A DNA stretch of 64,000 nt, taken from the NCBI RefSeq assembly GCF_000733775.1, contig NZ_JPOE01000002.1, positions 868,001 through 932,000 on the forward strand, written 5' to 3'. This DNA is from Thiomonas sp. FB-Cd (lineage in GTDB: Bacteria > Pseudomonadota > Gammaproteobacteria > Burkholderiales > Burkholderiaceae_C). The notes beneath the pieces are model-generated. The model saw only the letters and a list, made by a program, of their open reading frames with translations, ran no database searches and was not told the origin of the DNA. This document shows positions 36,719-46,238 of this stretch, in pieces. Positions within the stretch are counted from its first letter, which is position 1. Every line of letters begins with the position of its first letter. The position numbers and the translations under genes were made by a program.

Positions 36719-36955
36719 TCAGTGGCGGGTCATGAGCCCGAGAGCGTCCAGGCGCACGGCCTTTTGTGTCAGACAGAACTCCTCGAACGCCGCGGGAGGC
36801 AGCATCAACTCGACACAGAGCTCGGGAGAGCCGACGGCAAATTCAAATTCGACAAAGCCCTGGGCGTTGATGCCGGTGACCTTGACAAACCGGTGTTGCG
36901 GGTTGAAGTCATCGCGGCCTTTGACGGATGTGGTTTCCACGGCTTGCCTGTGCAT
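36719..36955 (-). CDS. dmpK: Phenol hydroxylase assembly protein DmpK
   Basis: 78 aa, matching the DmpK/PhcK/TomA0 family (RFVKVTGINAQGFVEFEFAVG, ELMLPPAAFEEFC). In known systems it helps build the active diiron oxygenase but is dispensable for turnover in vitro. First gene of the operon. AAGGAG stands nine bases before ATG 36955. Confidence 0.93.
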   Translation of the reverse strand: MHRQAVETTSVKGRDDFNPQHRFVKVTGINAQGFVEFEFAVGSPELCVELMLPPAAFEEFCLTQKAVRLDALGLMTRH

Positions 36956-36980
36956 CGCATCGATCTCCTTGGCTCCATTG

Positions 36981-36999
36981 GGAGCAGCAACCGTGCCAG
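36981..36999 (-). promoter_or_regulatory. Sigma-54 promoter of the phenol operon (-24/-12)
   Basis: On the minus strand TGGCAC is followed by GGTTG and CTGC, giving GG-N10-GC, the invariant sigma-54 spacing. The -12 box differs by one base from TTGC. The predicted start, about 12 bases on, leaves a short leader before dmpK. The divergent DmpR activator belongs to the class that requires such a promoter. Confidence 0.85.
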
Positions 37000-37143
37000 A
37001 TCCGGGAAATGCAGCCGATAATCTCGAGAATTAGGGGAAAACACCGACATGCTGAATCCATCAATACTCCCCAAATCAGGGTAAACACGGGTCTATTGAT
37101 GGGTGATTGGTGCGATGCAACATCTTGATTTGCTGAACTTTTT

Positions 37144-37185
37144 ATCATTTCATGAGGCTCTTTTCTCCTCATTTGACGAAATGAT
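37144..37185. promoter_or_regulatory. Candidate upstream activating sequences for DmpR
   Basis: Two nested inverted repeats, ATCATTTC/GAAATGAT (outer) and ATGAGG/CCTCAT (inner, nine-base loop), lie about 150-190 bases upstream of the -24 box, where XylR/DmpR hexamers bind. They overlap the predicted dmpR promoter, so DmpR could limit its own synthesis. Confidence 0.5.
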
Positions 37186-37202
37186 GAAATCTGTCCTATC
37201 TT
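37173..37202 (+). promoter_or_regulatory. Predicted sigma-70 promoter of dmpR
   Basis: TTGACG (37173-37178) and TATCTT (37197-37202) with an 18-base spacer, about 40 bases before the dmpR start codon. Confidence 0.5.
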
Positions 37203-37245
37203 TGTTTGACAAATGGCGAGTTTGAATAATCTCGATGGAGACACC

Positions 37246-38928
37246 ATGGCGAAGGCGAAGCTTCCACCCCTGCCGTCGGACGCCGACCTGCGGCGGCTGA
37301 TTCACTTTTCCGCAGGCGACGGGCGCATCTGGCTGGCCGGCCAACGCATGGTGCTGATCCATACGGCGGCACTGGGGGCGCTGCGCGTGGAACTCATGCA
37401 CAGCGTGGGCGCGGAGCAAACGCGCCGGTGCTTCACGCGCGCGGGCTTCGCCGCCGGCGAGCGCGATGCGGCGCTGGCACGGCAAATCCGGGGCAGCGCC
37501 TCGCTGTATGACATGTTTGTCGTCGGCCCTCAGCTGCACATGCTTGAGGGCGCCGTGCAGGTCACGCCCCTGCGCTTCGAGGCCGATGCAACGACCGGAG
37601 CGTTTTACGGCGAGTTCGAGTGGATCCACTCCTGGGAGGCGGAGATCCACAAACGCGACTTCGGCGTGCAGGAGCACCCGGTGTGCTGGATGCTCATCGG
37701 CTATGCCTCCGGTTACACCAGTGCCTTCATGGGGCAGCCCATCCTTTACAAGGAAACATCGTGCGTGGGCTGCGGCGATGCGCACTGCCACATCGTGGGC
37801 AAGCCGCAGCACGAGTGGGAGGACGCCGAGGTGCTGGCCTCCTACTTCAAGGGCGGATCCATGCTCAGCACGATCCAGGAGCTGCAGACCCAGGTGGAGT
37901 CGCTGCGGCTGGAGATCTCGCCTGAAGCGAACAAGACCCAGCTGATCGGGCAGTCGGACGCCTTCAAGAACGCCTACGCGCTGCTGCACACCGCCGCGTC
38001 CACACAAGTCACGGTTCTTTTGACCGGCGAGACGGGCGTGGGCAAGGAGCGTTTCGCCCGTGCGCTGCATGCCTTGAGCACACGCGCCGACAAGCCGTTC
38101 GTGGCGATCAACTGCGCGGCCATTCCCCATGACCTGATCGAGTCGGAGTTGTTCGGCGCGGAAAAGGGTGCCTACACCGGTGCACAGGCCGCGCGCTCGG
38201 GCCGGTTTGAGCGCGCCCATGGCGGCACCCTCTTCCTGGATGAAATCGGCGAGCTGCCCCTGCAAGCCCAGGCCAAGCTGCTGCGCGTCATTCAGGAAGG
38301 CGAAGTGGAGCGGCTGGGATCCACGCAAGGCCGCAAGGTCGACGTGCGGCTGGTGGCAGCCACCAACCAGGACTTGGAGGCTGCCGTGAAGCATGGGCGC
38401 TTTCGCGCCGATCTGTATTACCGCATCAACGTCTATCCGGTGCTGATTCCCCCGCTACGGCAGCGCCGCGACGACATCGAGCCGCTTGCCCAAGCCATGC
38501 TTGATCGCTTTGCCGTGCTCCATGGCAAACCCGTGCCCATGCTGACCGACCACGCCTACGAGGCCATGCGTAACCATGACTGGCCAGGCAATGTGCGCGA
38601 GCTGGAAAACCTCGTCGAACGCGCCGTGATCCTGTCCAAGCCGCACCGCGCCGTCGATGCCCAGGATCTCTTCCCTGGCATGAGTTTTCCGCAGGGCGTG
38701 TCCATCGATCCCAAGGGGCAACTGGCCCACCACCGCCCAAGCGCGATGAATTGCGGCTCTCTGCTGGAGCAGCTCCAGGATTGCGGCGAAGGCCTGGAGG
38801 GTCTGGAACGCTCCTTGCTCCATGAAGCTGTGGACAAGGCCAAGGGCAATCTCTCCGCAGCTGCACGCATGCTCGGCTTGACCCGGGCCCAACTCAGCTA
38901 TCGCCTCGCACGCAACCAAGCCAGCTAG
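37246..38928 (+). CDS. dmpR: DmpR, phenol-responsive sigma-54 activator
   Basis: 560 aa, as for DmpR/PhlR/MopR. The sensor A domain covers about residues 15-215, including the V4R zinc region [16 protein letters not shown]. The AAA+ domain has Walker [10 protein letters not shown], the sigma-54 contact loop as GAYTGA (Tyr for the commoner Phe), Walker [12 protein letters not shown] and the arginine finger region. A Fis-type helix-turn-helix closes it ([20 protein letters not shown]). ATG 37246 follows GGAG; ATG 37213 would add 11 residues. It is divergent from the operon it activates. Confidence 0.95.
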   Translation: MAKAKLPPLPSDADLRRLIHFSAGDGRIWLAGQRMVLIHTAALGALRVELMHSVGAEQTRRCFTRAGFAAGERDAALARQIRGSASLYDMFVVGPQLHMLEGAVQVTPLRFEADATTGAFYGEFEWIHSWEAEIHKRDFGVQEHPVCWMLIGYASGYTSAFMGQPILYKETSCVGCGDAHCHIVGKPQHEWEDAEVLASYFKGGSMLSTIQELQTQVESLRLEISPEANKTQLIGQSDAFKNAYALLHTAASTQVTVLLTGETGVGKERFARALHALSTRADKPFVAINCAAIPHDLIESELFGAEKGAYTGAQAARSGRFERAHGGTLFLDEIGELPLQAQAKLLRVIQEGEVERLGSTQGRKVDVRLVAATNQDLEAAVKHGRFRADLYYRINVYPVLIPPLRQRRDDIEPLAQAMLDRFAVLHGKPVPMLTDHAYEAMRNHDWPGNVRELENLVERAVILSKPHRAVDAQDLFPGMSFPQGVSIDPKGQLAHHRPSAMNCGSLLEQLQDCGEGLEGLERSLLHEAVDKAKGNLSAAARMLGLTRAQLSYRLARNQAS

Positions 38929-38935
38929 GCTCATC

Positions 38936-39733
38936 ATGAACGACACCGCTCACCCGCATCCGCTGTCTGCGTTGCTCACGAATTTCGCGTCCCAGGCACC
39001 GGCGCAACCGGCGCCCGCCCAGGAGCACGTCACCCCCGCCGCGCCCCAACCCAAGGGCCCTGCGCGCACGCTCACCGAGCAGGCCTATTTGCAATTGCGC
39101 CAGCACATCATTGAAGGCCACTATCCGCCAGGTGCCAAGCTGCGGGTGGAACACCTGAAAGACGATTACGCCGTGGGCGCCGGCACGCTGCGCGAGGCGC
39201 TGACCAGGTTGGTCAGCGACGCACTGGTCATTGCCGAAGGCCAGCGCGGCTTTCGCGTCACGCCGATGTCCCTTGCCGATCTGGAGGCCATCACGCGCCT
39301 GCGCATTCACATTGAAGTGGACGCCCTGCGCGAATCCGTGCGTCATGGCGACCAGGACTGGGAGCAGCGCGTGCGCCAGAGCTATGAGCAACTCACAGCC
39401 TACGAGCAGCCCATCTCGATGCAGCGACGCGCCGACTGGGAAGTCTGCAACCGCCGCTTCCACGAAGAGCTGATCTCCGCGGCCGCATCGCCGTGGACTT
39501 ACCTCGTGCTGCGCATCCTGTCCCAGCACGGCGAGCGGTACCGGCGCCTTTGCATCGGTCTGGAAGACAGCAAACGCGACGTGCACCGCGAGCACGCGGA
39601 GATCTTTGATGCAGCCATGCGCCGCGCCGATTCGCGCGCGGCACTGGCTTTGGAAGATCACATCAGCACAACGCTCACCACGCTGCAAAATGCACCACCG
39701 GGTGCCGATCCCTTCGGCGAGCGCCGCCGTTAA
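38936..39733 (+). CDS. GntR-family regulator, AphS/PhcS-like
   Basis: 265 aa. An unusual Pro/Ala/Gln-rich N-terminal extension of about 45 residues precedes the winged helix (YLQLRQHIIEGHYPPGAKLR...GAGTLREALTRLVSDALV) and the FCD domain (NRRFHEELISAA, then REHAEIFDAAMRRADSRAA). In Comamonas a GntR protein next to the phenol genes (AphS/PhcS) silences them. Position directly after dmpR, seven bases apart, supports the same role. Its operator was not located. Confidence 0.85.
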   Translation: MNDTAHPHPLSALLTNFASQAPAQPAPAQEHVTPAAPQPKGPARTLTEQAYLQLRQHIIEGHYPPGAKLRVEHLKDDYAVGAGTLREALTRLVSDALVIAEGQRGFRVTPMSLADLEAITRLRIHIEVDALRESVRHGDQDWEQRVRQSYEQLTAYEQPISMQRRADWEVCNRRFHEELISAAASPWTYLVLRILSQHGERYRRLCIGLEDSKRDVHREHAEIFDAAMRRADSRAALALEDHISTTLTTLQNAPPGADPFGERRR

Positions 39734-39902
39734 CAGCCACGTCGCGCGGCCCGGCTCCAGGCAGGCTTGGGGCTGCGTTGCGCCAATCGGGCACCTGGGC
39801 ACGGCATGCCGCCCCGGCGAATGCTAAGTTGAGTCTAATTTTCCGCTCCTAGGCTGTGGATCTCGGTCGATATGACCCGCCCACCAGGAGCGTACCCCTC
39901 GC

Positions 39903-40499
39903 ATGCAAACCCTCAACGCGCAGCTTTTTGCCTGGATCAACGCAAGTTCAAACCCACCGGCCGGCCTGCTCGTGCTCGCGCGGTTCGCCGCCCAGGACTT
40001 GATCCTGCTGGTGCCCCTGCTCCTCGTCGCAGGTTGGTTGTGGCGATCGCAAGCGCCGCGCACGGCACTCGTGCGCGCTGCGCTTGCCGCGCTCACGGGC
40101 TTGGCGATCAACCAGGTCATCGGCTTATTGTGGTTTGAACCGCGCCCCTTTGCGCTCGCAGTCGGGCATCAGTTTCTCGCACACGCCGCAGACAGCAGCT
40201 TTCCGAGTGACCACCTCACGGTGATCTGGAGTGCGGCCTTCGCGTTGTGTGCCTCGCGCGGGTGGCGCATCGCTGGCGCTGGCCTTGCGCTGCTCGGGCT
40301 TCCCGTGGCTTGGGCGCGCGTGTATCTTGGCGTGCACTGGCCCGTGGACATGGCGGGCGCCGCCTTGGTGAGCCTGGCCAGCGCGCTCTTGCTCCTGTGG
40401 GCTGGGCACGAGCCCGTGACTCGCATCACAGGCGTGATGCACCGGGCCTACCGCATGCTGGGCCGGCCATTCATTTCCAGACATTGGATCCGCGCATGA
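39903..40499 (+). CDS. PAP2-family phosphatase, undecaprenyl-diphosphatase (BcrC)-like
   Basis: 198 aa with about five membrane segments. The three phosphatase motifs are present: a reduced first motif ending PRPF (WFEPRPF), then SFPSDH near residue 99 and RVYLGVHWPVD near 140. BcrC-like enzymes recycle undecaprenyl pyrophosphate on the periplasmic side. Its stop overlaps the start of the next gene, tying it to an efflux operon, an unusual partner that may reflect envelope-stress resistance. Confidence 0.85.
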   Translation: MQTLNAQLFAWINASSNPPAGLLVLARFAAQDLILLVPLLLVAGWLWRSQAPRTALVRAALAALTGLAINQVIGLLWFEPRPFALAVGHQFLAHAADSSFPSDHLTVIWSAAFALCASRGWRIAGAGLALLGLPVAWARVYLGVHWPVDMAGAALVSLASALLLLWAGHEPVTRITGVMHRAYRMLGRPFISRHWIRA

Positions 40500-42019
40500 A
40501 CTCCACCGCGCAGCCTCGGCGCGTCAAGCCTTCAGGCCCGACCATGCAGCGACCGCACAGCAGCCGGCTGGGCCTTTTTGTCCTCGGCGAGCGCAGGCAA
40601 CGCCGCCGCGCCCGCCGCATGCTGCTGTGCCAGACAGCGGCCGCCCTGGCGCTGGTTCTCGCAGGCTGCGCCACTTACGTGCCCAAGCCCTTGCCGCCGC
40701 AGGCTCGCCTGCAGGAGCATCTGGGCGCTTTGCAGATCGATCGCGAGCGCATCGCGCTGCCGCGGCTTGCTGCTCAGCCGATCGACCTGCACGCCCCGCT
40801 GACCATGGACGCAGTCGCCACCCTGGCCGTCCTGCACAACCCGCAACTGCAGCAGGCGCGCGACCGTCTTGGCGTGGCCAGGGCACAAGCCTTCGCGGCG
40901 GGGTTGCTACCCGACCCTCAGTTCAGCGCGTCGTACGACAACCCCGGTCACAGCGCGCATGCGACGAGCTCCGCATACAACGATACCCTGAGCTTTGATC
41001 TAGGCAGCCTGATCACGCGCCCGGCGGCCCAGGCGGCCGCCCGCGCGCATGTTCGCTCGGTGAACCTGCAGCTGCTCTGGCAGGAATGGCAATCCGCGTC
41101 GCAGGCGCAGCTACTGTTCGTGCAATTGGTCGGCCTGCGTGATCGCGACGCGTTGCTGCTGTCTGAGCGCAACCTCGTGCTGGAGCGCCTGCATCGGGCT
41201 CGCGATGCGGCAAGTGCGGGCAACCTGCCCCGCACCGACGCCGATGCCGACCTTGTGGAACTGCAACGCCTCAATGAAGGCCTGGCACGCGACGCGCGCC
41301 AGCGCGTCACGCTGCAGGCCAATCTGCATGCCCTCCTTGGACTGGATCCTCAGGTCCGCTTGCGCTTGGCTGAGCTGCCGGTCATCACGACCCAGGACGC
41401 GCAAAGCGCCCGCGTCGCGCTGACGAAGATTGCCGACATCCGTCCGGACCTGATGGCTTTGCGGGCCGGCTACACAAGCCAGGAACAGCGCCTGCGCGAG
41501 GCGGTCCTGGCGCAATTTCCATCGTTCAGCGTTGGCTTGACGCGTGCGCGCGACACGAGCAACGTGAATACGCTGGGGTTCGGCGTGAGCTTTACGCTGC
41601 CCATCTTCAACGGCAGCCGCGGCGCCATCGTCGTGCAGCGTGCCACGCGCCAGGAACTGTATGACGTCTATCAAATGCGCCTGAACCAGACGCATGCCGA
41701 TGTCGAACAGGCGCTCGCCAATCTGGCGTTGCTTGAGCGCCAGCGTCAAAGCTTGCGGTTTGCGCTGCCCGCGCTGCAAAGCGCCAGTGCAGCGGCCGAC
41801 ACGGCGCTGAGCCAAGGCGCCATTACCCTGCCCCAGGCGCAGGCCCAGCGCATGGCCTTGCTGGATCAACGCATGGCTTTGCAGGCCAATGCGCAACAAA
41901 TGGCGGAGCAGGCCGTCGCGCTCGATCTGCTGACTGGCGCGGGAATCTATCGCCAGACAGCAAGTTCAGCACAACCCCCTGCGAGTTCGCAATCGGCTCA
42001 TCGGAGCATCACCCCATGA
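40496..42019 (+). CDS. Outer-membrane efflux lipoprotein, TolC/CusC family
   Basis: 507 aa. A lipobox (VLAGCATYVPK) lies about 60 residues in, after a long basic N-terminus (GERRQRRRARR), so the signal peptide is unusually extended or an internal start (ATG 40545 or 40619) is used. The body has two OEP repeats of long Gln/Ala-rich helices (LHNPQLQQARDRLGVARAQ, ADVEQALANLALLERQRQ). ATGA overlaps exist at both ends. It forms the exit duct of the RND pump encoded two genes on. Confidence 0.88.
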   Translation: MNSTAQPRRVKPSGPTMQRPHSSRLGLFVLGERRQRRRARRMLLCQTAAALALVLAGCATYVPKPLPPQARLQEHLGALQIDRERIALPRLAAQPIDLHAPLTMDAVATLAVLHNPQLQQARDRLGVARAQAFAAGLLPDPQFSASYDNPGHSAHATSSAYNDTLSFDLGSLITRPAAQAAARAHVRSVNLQLLWQEWQSASQAQLLFVQLVGLRDRDALLLSERNLVLERLHRARDAASAGNLPRTDADADLVELQRLNEGLARDARQRVTLQANLHALLGLDPQVRLRLAELPVITTQDAQSARVALTKIADIRPDLMALRAGYTSQEQRLREAVLAQFPSFSVGLTRARDTSNVNTLGFGVSFTLPIFNGSRGAIVVQRATRQELYDVYQMRLNQTHADVEQALANLALLERQRQSLRFALPALQSASAAADTALSQGAITLPQAQAQRMALLDQRMALQANAQQMAEQAVALDLLTGAGIYRQTASSAQPPASSQSAHRSITP

Positions 42020-43113
42020 CGTTTTTCCCTCCGGCTCCCACCGTCTTCAGGCACCGCATCCGCCAGGCGGCCCTGCCCGCGTTGCTGAGCATTGCGCTGG
42101 CCATCATCGGGCCCATGCCAGCCGGCGCTAAACCCTCCTCGCGGGCCACGCCCGAGGTCTCGGCCCTTGTGCAGGAGGCTCCGCTGCGCCAGGGAACCCT
42201 GGCGCAGACCGAGACGGCGCTGGGCCAGGTGATCACGGCGACCGACAAGGCGCTTGCCGTGGCGTTTCAGCGCAACGTGCAGGTGCTGCAGGTGCGGGTG
42301 CGCGCGGGCGAGAAGGTCCGGCGCGGGCAGGCATTGATCACCGTGCAGGGCGCGCCGGGCAGTGAGCTCGCCTACGTTCAGGCTTTGACCGGAGTGCGCT
42401 TTGCCACGGCGGACCTGCAGCGCGTTCAACAACTCGCTGGGCAGCAACTGGCAACGCAGGCCCAGGTCAACGCTGCGCGCAAGACACTGGCGGATGCCCA
42501 GGCGCAACTGGCTGCAGCGCGCGCCCAGGGGCTGGGAGGCGGCGTGCAGACGACCACCGCGCCGTTTGACGGCATTGTCCTGGCCGTGCACACCTCACCG
42601 GGCGCCCGGATCAACGCCGGAAGCGACGCGTTGATGCTGGCCCCTGCCGGGGGCCTTCAAGCCGTCGTTGGCGTCACACCCGATGTCGCCAGTGCCTTGC
42701 ACGCGGGTCAAGCCGTGCGCGTGAGCGCCGTGTTCGACGCGGATCAGAGCACATCGGCAACCGTGTTGGCCGTGGGTGGCGTCGTGGATGCCCAGAGCCA
42801 TCTGGTCAATGTCACGCTTGCCCTGCCGGGGCAAGCGTCGGGCTGGATGCCGGGGCTGGCCGTGCAAGCCAGCATGCAATTGCACCCGTGGCATGGCTGG
42901 ATCGTCCCGCGCCAGGCGGTGCTGCGTGACGCTTCGGGCCAGGCCTATGTCTTTCAGGACGACCAGGGCAAGGCCCGGCGCGTGAACGTCACGGTGGAAA
43001 TCGATCAGGCTAAACACAGCGGCATTGCCGGCGATTTGCTCGCCAACCGGCCGCTGGTCGTGCTGGGCAACTACGAGCTCAGCAGCGGCATGACGCTGCG
43101 GGTGGCGAAATGA
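42016..43113 (+). CDS. RND efflux periplasmic adaptor (membrane fusion protein)
   Basis: 365 aa. A hydrophobic export signal (LPALLSIALAIIGPMPAGA) is followed by a lipoyl half-motif (VQVLQVRVRAGEKVRRGQALITV), a short helical hairpin (GQQLATQAQVNAARKTLADAQAQL) and the second lipoyl half (APFDGIVLAVHTSPGARI). A beta-barrel and membrane-proximal domain close it. No His-rich metal-binding N-terminus is seen, which speaks against a Cu/Zn specialist. It bridges pump and outer-membrane factor. Confidence 0.9.
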   Translation: MTFFPPAPTVFRHRIRQAALPALLSIALAIIGPMPAGAKPSSRATPEVSALVQEAPLRQGTLAQTETALGQVITATDKALAVAFQRNVQVLQVRVRAGEKVRRGQALITVQGAPGSELAYVQALTGVRFATADLQRVQQLAGQQLATQAQVNAARKTLADAQAQLAAARAQGLGGGVQTTTAPFDGIVLAVHTSPGARINAGSDALMLAPAGGLQAVVGVTPDVASALHAGQAVRVSAVFDADQSTSATVLAVGGVVDAQSHLVNVTLALPGQASGWMPGLAVQASMQLHPWHGWIVPRQAVLRDASGQAYVFQDDQGKARRVNVTVEIDQAKHSGIAGDLLANRPLVVLGNYELSSGMTLRVAK

Positions 43114-46100
43114 ACGTTTCGCAATGGCTGCAGCGGCACCGCCGCTCGGTGCTTTTCCTGTTGGCGCTGCTGGCGGCCGGCGGCCTCCTGGCCGCCTTCA
43201 AGTTGCCCGTGGGACTGTTTCCCAATGTCAACTTTCCACGGGTCATGGTCAGCGCCGATGCCGGCGACCGGCCATCGCGCCAGATGATGCTGCAGGTCAC
43301 CTATCCCCTGGAGCAGGCGGTGCGCCGCGTCCCGGGCGTCGTCGACGTGCGCTCGACAACCAGCCGCGGCGCGGCCGACATCTCGGTGAACTTCCATTGG
43401 GGCACGGATATGAACCTGGCCGCGGTCCAGGTCAACGAAGCCATAACCCAGAAGCTGCCGGAACTTCCGCCTGGAACGGTCTTGTCGAGCAAGCGGATGG
43501 ATCCGACAGTCGACCCCATCATCGCCTACAGCCTGACTTCGAACAACGTGCCGCTCACGCGGCTCTATGACCTCGCGCAATTCCAGTTGCGCCCGCTTCT
43601 GTCCAGCATCGACGGGGTCGGCCGGGTGCAGGTGCAAGGCGGCGCTCAGGAGGAATACCACGTCATCATCGATCCAGCCAAGCTGCAGGCCGACGGCCTG
43701 AGCCTGGGCGATGTGCAGCACGCGCTGTCCAGTGGTAACGGCGTCCAGGCCGTGGGCAAACTGGAGGATCGCTACAAGCTGCTCCTGGCGCTGGCCGACT
43801 CGCGGCTGCACGACGCCTCGCAGATCGGTGACCTCGTGATCAAGGCCACACCCACGGGCGTCGTGCGCGTGCGCGACGTCGCCGTGGTCACCCGAAGCAC
43901 CGTTCCCCAATGGATCAAGGTCACGGCCGACGGCCATGACGCCGTGCTGCTCAACATTTACCAGCAGCCCGGCGGCAACAGCGTGCAGATCGCGCGTGCC
44001 GTGCGCCAGGCCCTGGCCACCTACAAGACGCCGCCCGGGGTGAAGCTGGCGAACTGGTACGACCAAAGCCAGCTGGTCGTCGCCTCGGCATCCAGCGTGC
44101 GCGACGCCATCCTCATCGGCGTGGTGCTCGCAGGGCTGGTCCTTCTCGTGTTCCTGCGCAGCATCAAGATCACGCTGATTGCCATGGTCACGGTGCCTGC
44201 GGTCCTGGCGTCCGCCGTGGTGCTTCTTTACGCCCTGGGCATGAGCTTCAACATCATGACCCTCGGGGGCATGGCAGCTGCTGTGGGCCTGGTCATTGAC
44301 GACGCCATCGTCATGAGCGAGCACATCGTGCGGCGTCTGGGCGAATCGGGCGCACAAAGTCCCGACGTTGCAGCGCGCCACAGCCGTGTGCTGCATGCGG
44401 CGATGGAATTTTTCCGGCCGCTTGCGGGGTCCAGCGCGTCGACGGTCATCATTTTCGTGCCGCTGGCTTTCCTCTCCGGGGTGACTGGGGCATTTTTCCA
44501 GGCGCTGTCGCTGACGATGGCGGCAGCCCTGATCATTTCCTTTTTCGTGTCCTGGCTGGCCGTGCCGTTGCTGGCTGACAAGTTCATCACCGTGCGTGAC
44601 GCCGAGCGGGAGCGAGATCGCGGCCATGGCCCGCTGACGGCTGCCGTGCATCGCGCCTACGCCCGCCTGCTGCCTGCCCTGCTGCGCCGCCCGGCCCTGC
44701 TCCTGCTCGGCCTTGTCCCGCTGCTGCTGGCGGGCGCCTTGGCCTACCGCCAGGTCGGCAGCGGCTTCATGCCGCACATGGACGAAGGTGGCTTCATTCT
44801 GGACTACCGTACGCCACCCGGCACCTCGCTGAGCGAAACCAACCGCTTGCTCAAGCAGATCGAGACCATTCTGCGCGCCACGCCCGAGGTGCAGACCTGG
44901 TCGCGGCGCACCGGCGCCCAACTGGGTGGCGGGATCACCGAAGCCAACGAGGGCGACTTTTTCGTGCGCCTCAAGCCGCCGCCGCGCAAGTCGATCGATC
45001 TGGTGATGGAATCGGTCCGCCAGAAAATCGAGACGCAGGTCCCGGGCGTGCAGATCGAGATGGCGCAGCTGATGGAAGACCTGATTGGGGACCTGACCGC
45101 GGTGCCGCAGCCGGTCGAGATCAAGATCTACGACGACAACCCGAGCCAACTGGCGAGGCTCGCGCACAAGACCGCCGCGGACATCGCCACGATCCCCGGC
45201 ATCGTCGACATCAAGAGCGGCATCAAACCCGCCGGCGATGCCCTGAATCTGCGTCTTGACCCAACGCGCATGGCGCTTCAAGGCGTCGACGCGCAGCAGG
45301 TGCAGACGCAGCTTGCCACACTCATTGGTGGCACGGTGGCCACGCAGATCGAACAAGGACCGAAGATGGTGGGCGTGCGCATCTGGGATGCGCCGGATCT
45401 GTGGCGTACGCCCGCTGCCATCGACAAGCTGCCGCTGCGGGCGCCTGACGGCCATGTGTTTGAGCTCGGCCAAGTCGCCCATGCCAGCGTGCTGACCGGG
45501 CAGCCGGAAATCACGCGGGAGAACCTCAAGCGCATGGCCGCCGTCACGGCTCGCATCAGCGGGCGCGACCTTGGCACCACCATTGCTGCGGTCAAACGGG
45601 TGCTCGACGCCCCGGGCTATTACCCCTCGGATGTGTACTTCAAGCTCGGCGGCCTGTACAAGCAGCAGCAGATTGCATTCAGGGGCCTGGTCGAGGTTCT
45701 GGTGGCCGCAGTGCTGCTGGTGTTTTTCCTGCTTCTGTTCCTTTACGAGCGCTTCAAGGTGGCACTGGCCATCCTGGCCATGCCACTGGCGGCCTTGCCG
45801 GCCGTATTCGTCGGCTTGTGGATGGCGGGGATTGAGCTCAACATCTCGGCGATGATGGGCATGACCATGATCGTGGGCATCGTCACGGAAGTTGCGATCT
45901 TCTATTTCAGCGAAGTGCAGGATCTGCACCGTACGATGCCGACCATGCCTGCGGACACGGCGCTGGTGCAAGCGGGCATCAACCGGATGCGCCCGATCGC
46001 CATGACCACGCTTGCGGCAATGCTCACCCTTGCCCCGCTGGCGTTTGGCATGGGTCAGGGCTCGGCCATGCAGCAGCCGCTGGCGGTGGCGATTATTGCG

Positions 46101-46238
46101 GGGCTGGCCGTGCAACTTCCGCTGGTGCTGCTGCTTATGCCCGCGCTCTTTAAGCTGATGGGTGGCAGCCTGGTCAGTGAGGTCGACGAGGGCGCCGCGC
46201 AAGACGAGGTCAATGACGATGCGCATTTTGCTGGTTGA
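43110..46238 (+). CDS. RND efflux pump inner-membrane subunit
   Basis: 1042 aa, twelve membrane helices and two large periplasmic loops. TM4 has GLVIDDAIVMSEHIVRR, carrying the Asp-Asp pair of proton-coupled drug (HAE) pumps. TM10, however, reads GIVTEVAIFYFSEV, with Glu where HAE pumps have a Lys-Asn and metal pumps an Asn-Gly. The start overlaps the adaptor stop, and its 3' end overlaps the response regulator start. Substrate cannot be assigned: the protein falls between HAE and HME signatures. Confidence 0.9.
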   Translation: MNVSQWLQRHRRSVLFLLALLAAGGLLAAFKLPVGLFPNVNFPRVMVSADAGDRPSRQMMLQVTYPLEQAVRRVPGVVDVRSTTSRGAADISVNFHWGTDMNLAAVQVNEAITQKLPELPPGTVLSSKRMDPTVDPIIAYSLTSNNVPLTRLYDLAQFQLRPLLSSIDGVGRVQVQGGAQEEYHVIIDPAKLQADGLSLGDVQHALSSGNGVQAVGKLEDRYKLLLALADSRLHDASQIGDLVIKATPTGVVRVRDVAVVTRSTVPQWIKVTADGHDAVLLNIYQQPGGNSVQIARAVRQALATYKTPPGVKLANWYDQSQLVVASASSVRDAILIGVVLAGLVLLVFLRSIKITLIAMVTVPAVLASAVVLLYALGMSFNIMTLGGMAAAVGLVIDDAIVMSEHIVRRLGESGAQSPDVAARHSRVLHAAMEFFRPLAGSSASTVIIFVPLAFLSGVTGAFFQALSLTMAAALIISFFVSWLAVPLLADKFITVRDAERERDRGHGPLTAAVHRAYARLLPALLRRPALLLLGLVPLLLAGALAYRQVGSGFMPHMDEGGFILDYRTPPGTSLSETNRLLKQIETILRATPEVQTWSRRTGAQLGGGITEANEGDFFVRLKPPPRKSIDLVMESVRQKIETQVPGVQIEMAQLMEDLIGDLTAVPQPVEIKIYDDNPSQLARLAHKTAADIATIPGIVDIKSGIKPAGDALNLRLDPTRMALQGVDAQQVQTQLATLIGGTVATQIEQGPKMVGVRIWDAPDLWRTPAAIDKLPLRAPDGHVFELGQVAHASVLTGQPEITRENLKRMAAVTARISGRDLGTTIAAVKRVLDAPGYYPSDVYFKLGGLYKQQQIAFRGLVEVLVAAVLLVFFLLLFLYERFKVALAILAMPLAALPAVFVGLWMAGIELNISAMMGMTMIVGIVTEVAIFYFSEVQDLHRTMPTMPADTALVQAGINRMRPIAMTTLAAMLTLAPLAFGMGQGSAMQQPLAVAIIAGLAVQLPLVLLLMPALFKLMGGSLVSEVDEGAAQDEVNDDAHFAG

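Noticed and set aside
37150-38394. 414-codon minus-strand frame
   Set aside because: Antisense of dmpR; no domain.
43071-46226. A 1051-codon open frame on the minus strand, His/Arg/Gln-rich
   Set aside because: It is the antisense shadow of the RND pump gene; codon bias of the sense strand keeps the opposite frame open in GC-rich DNA.
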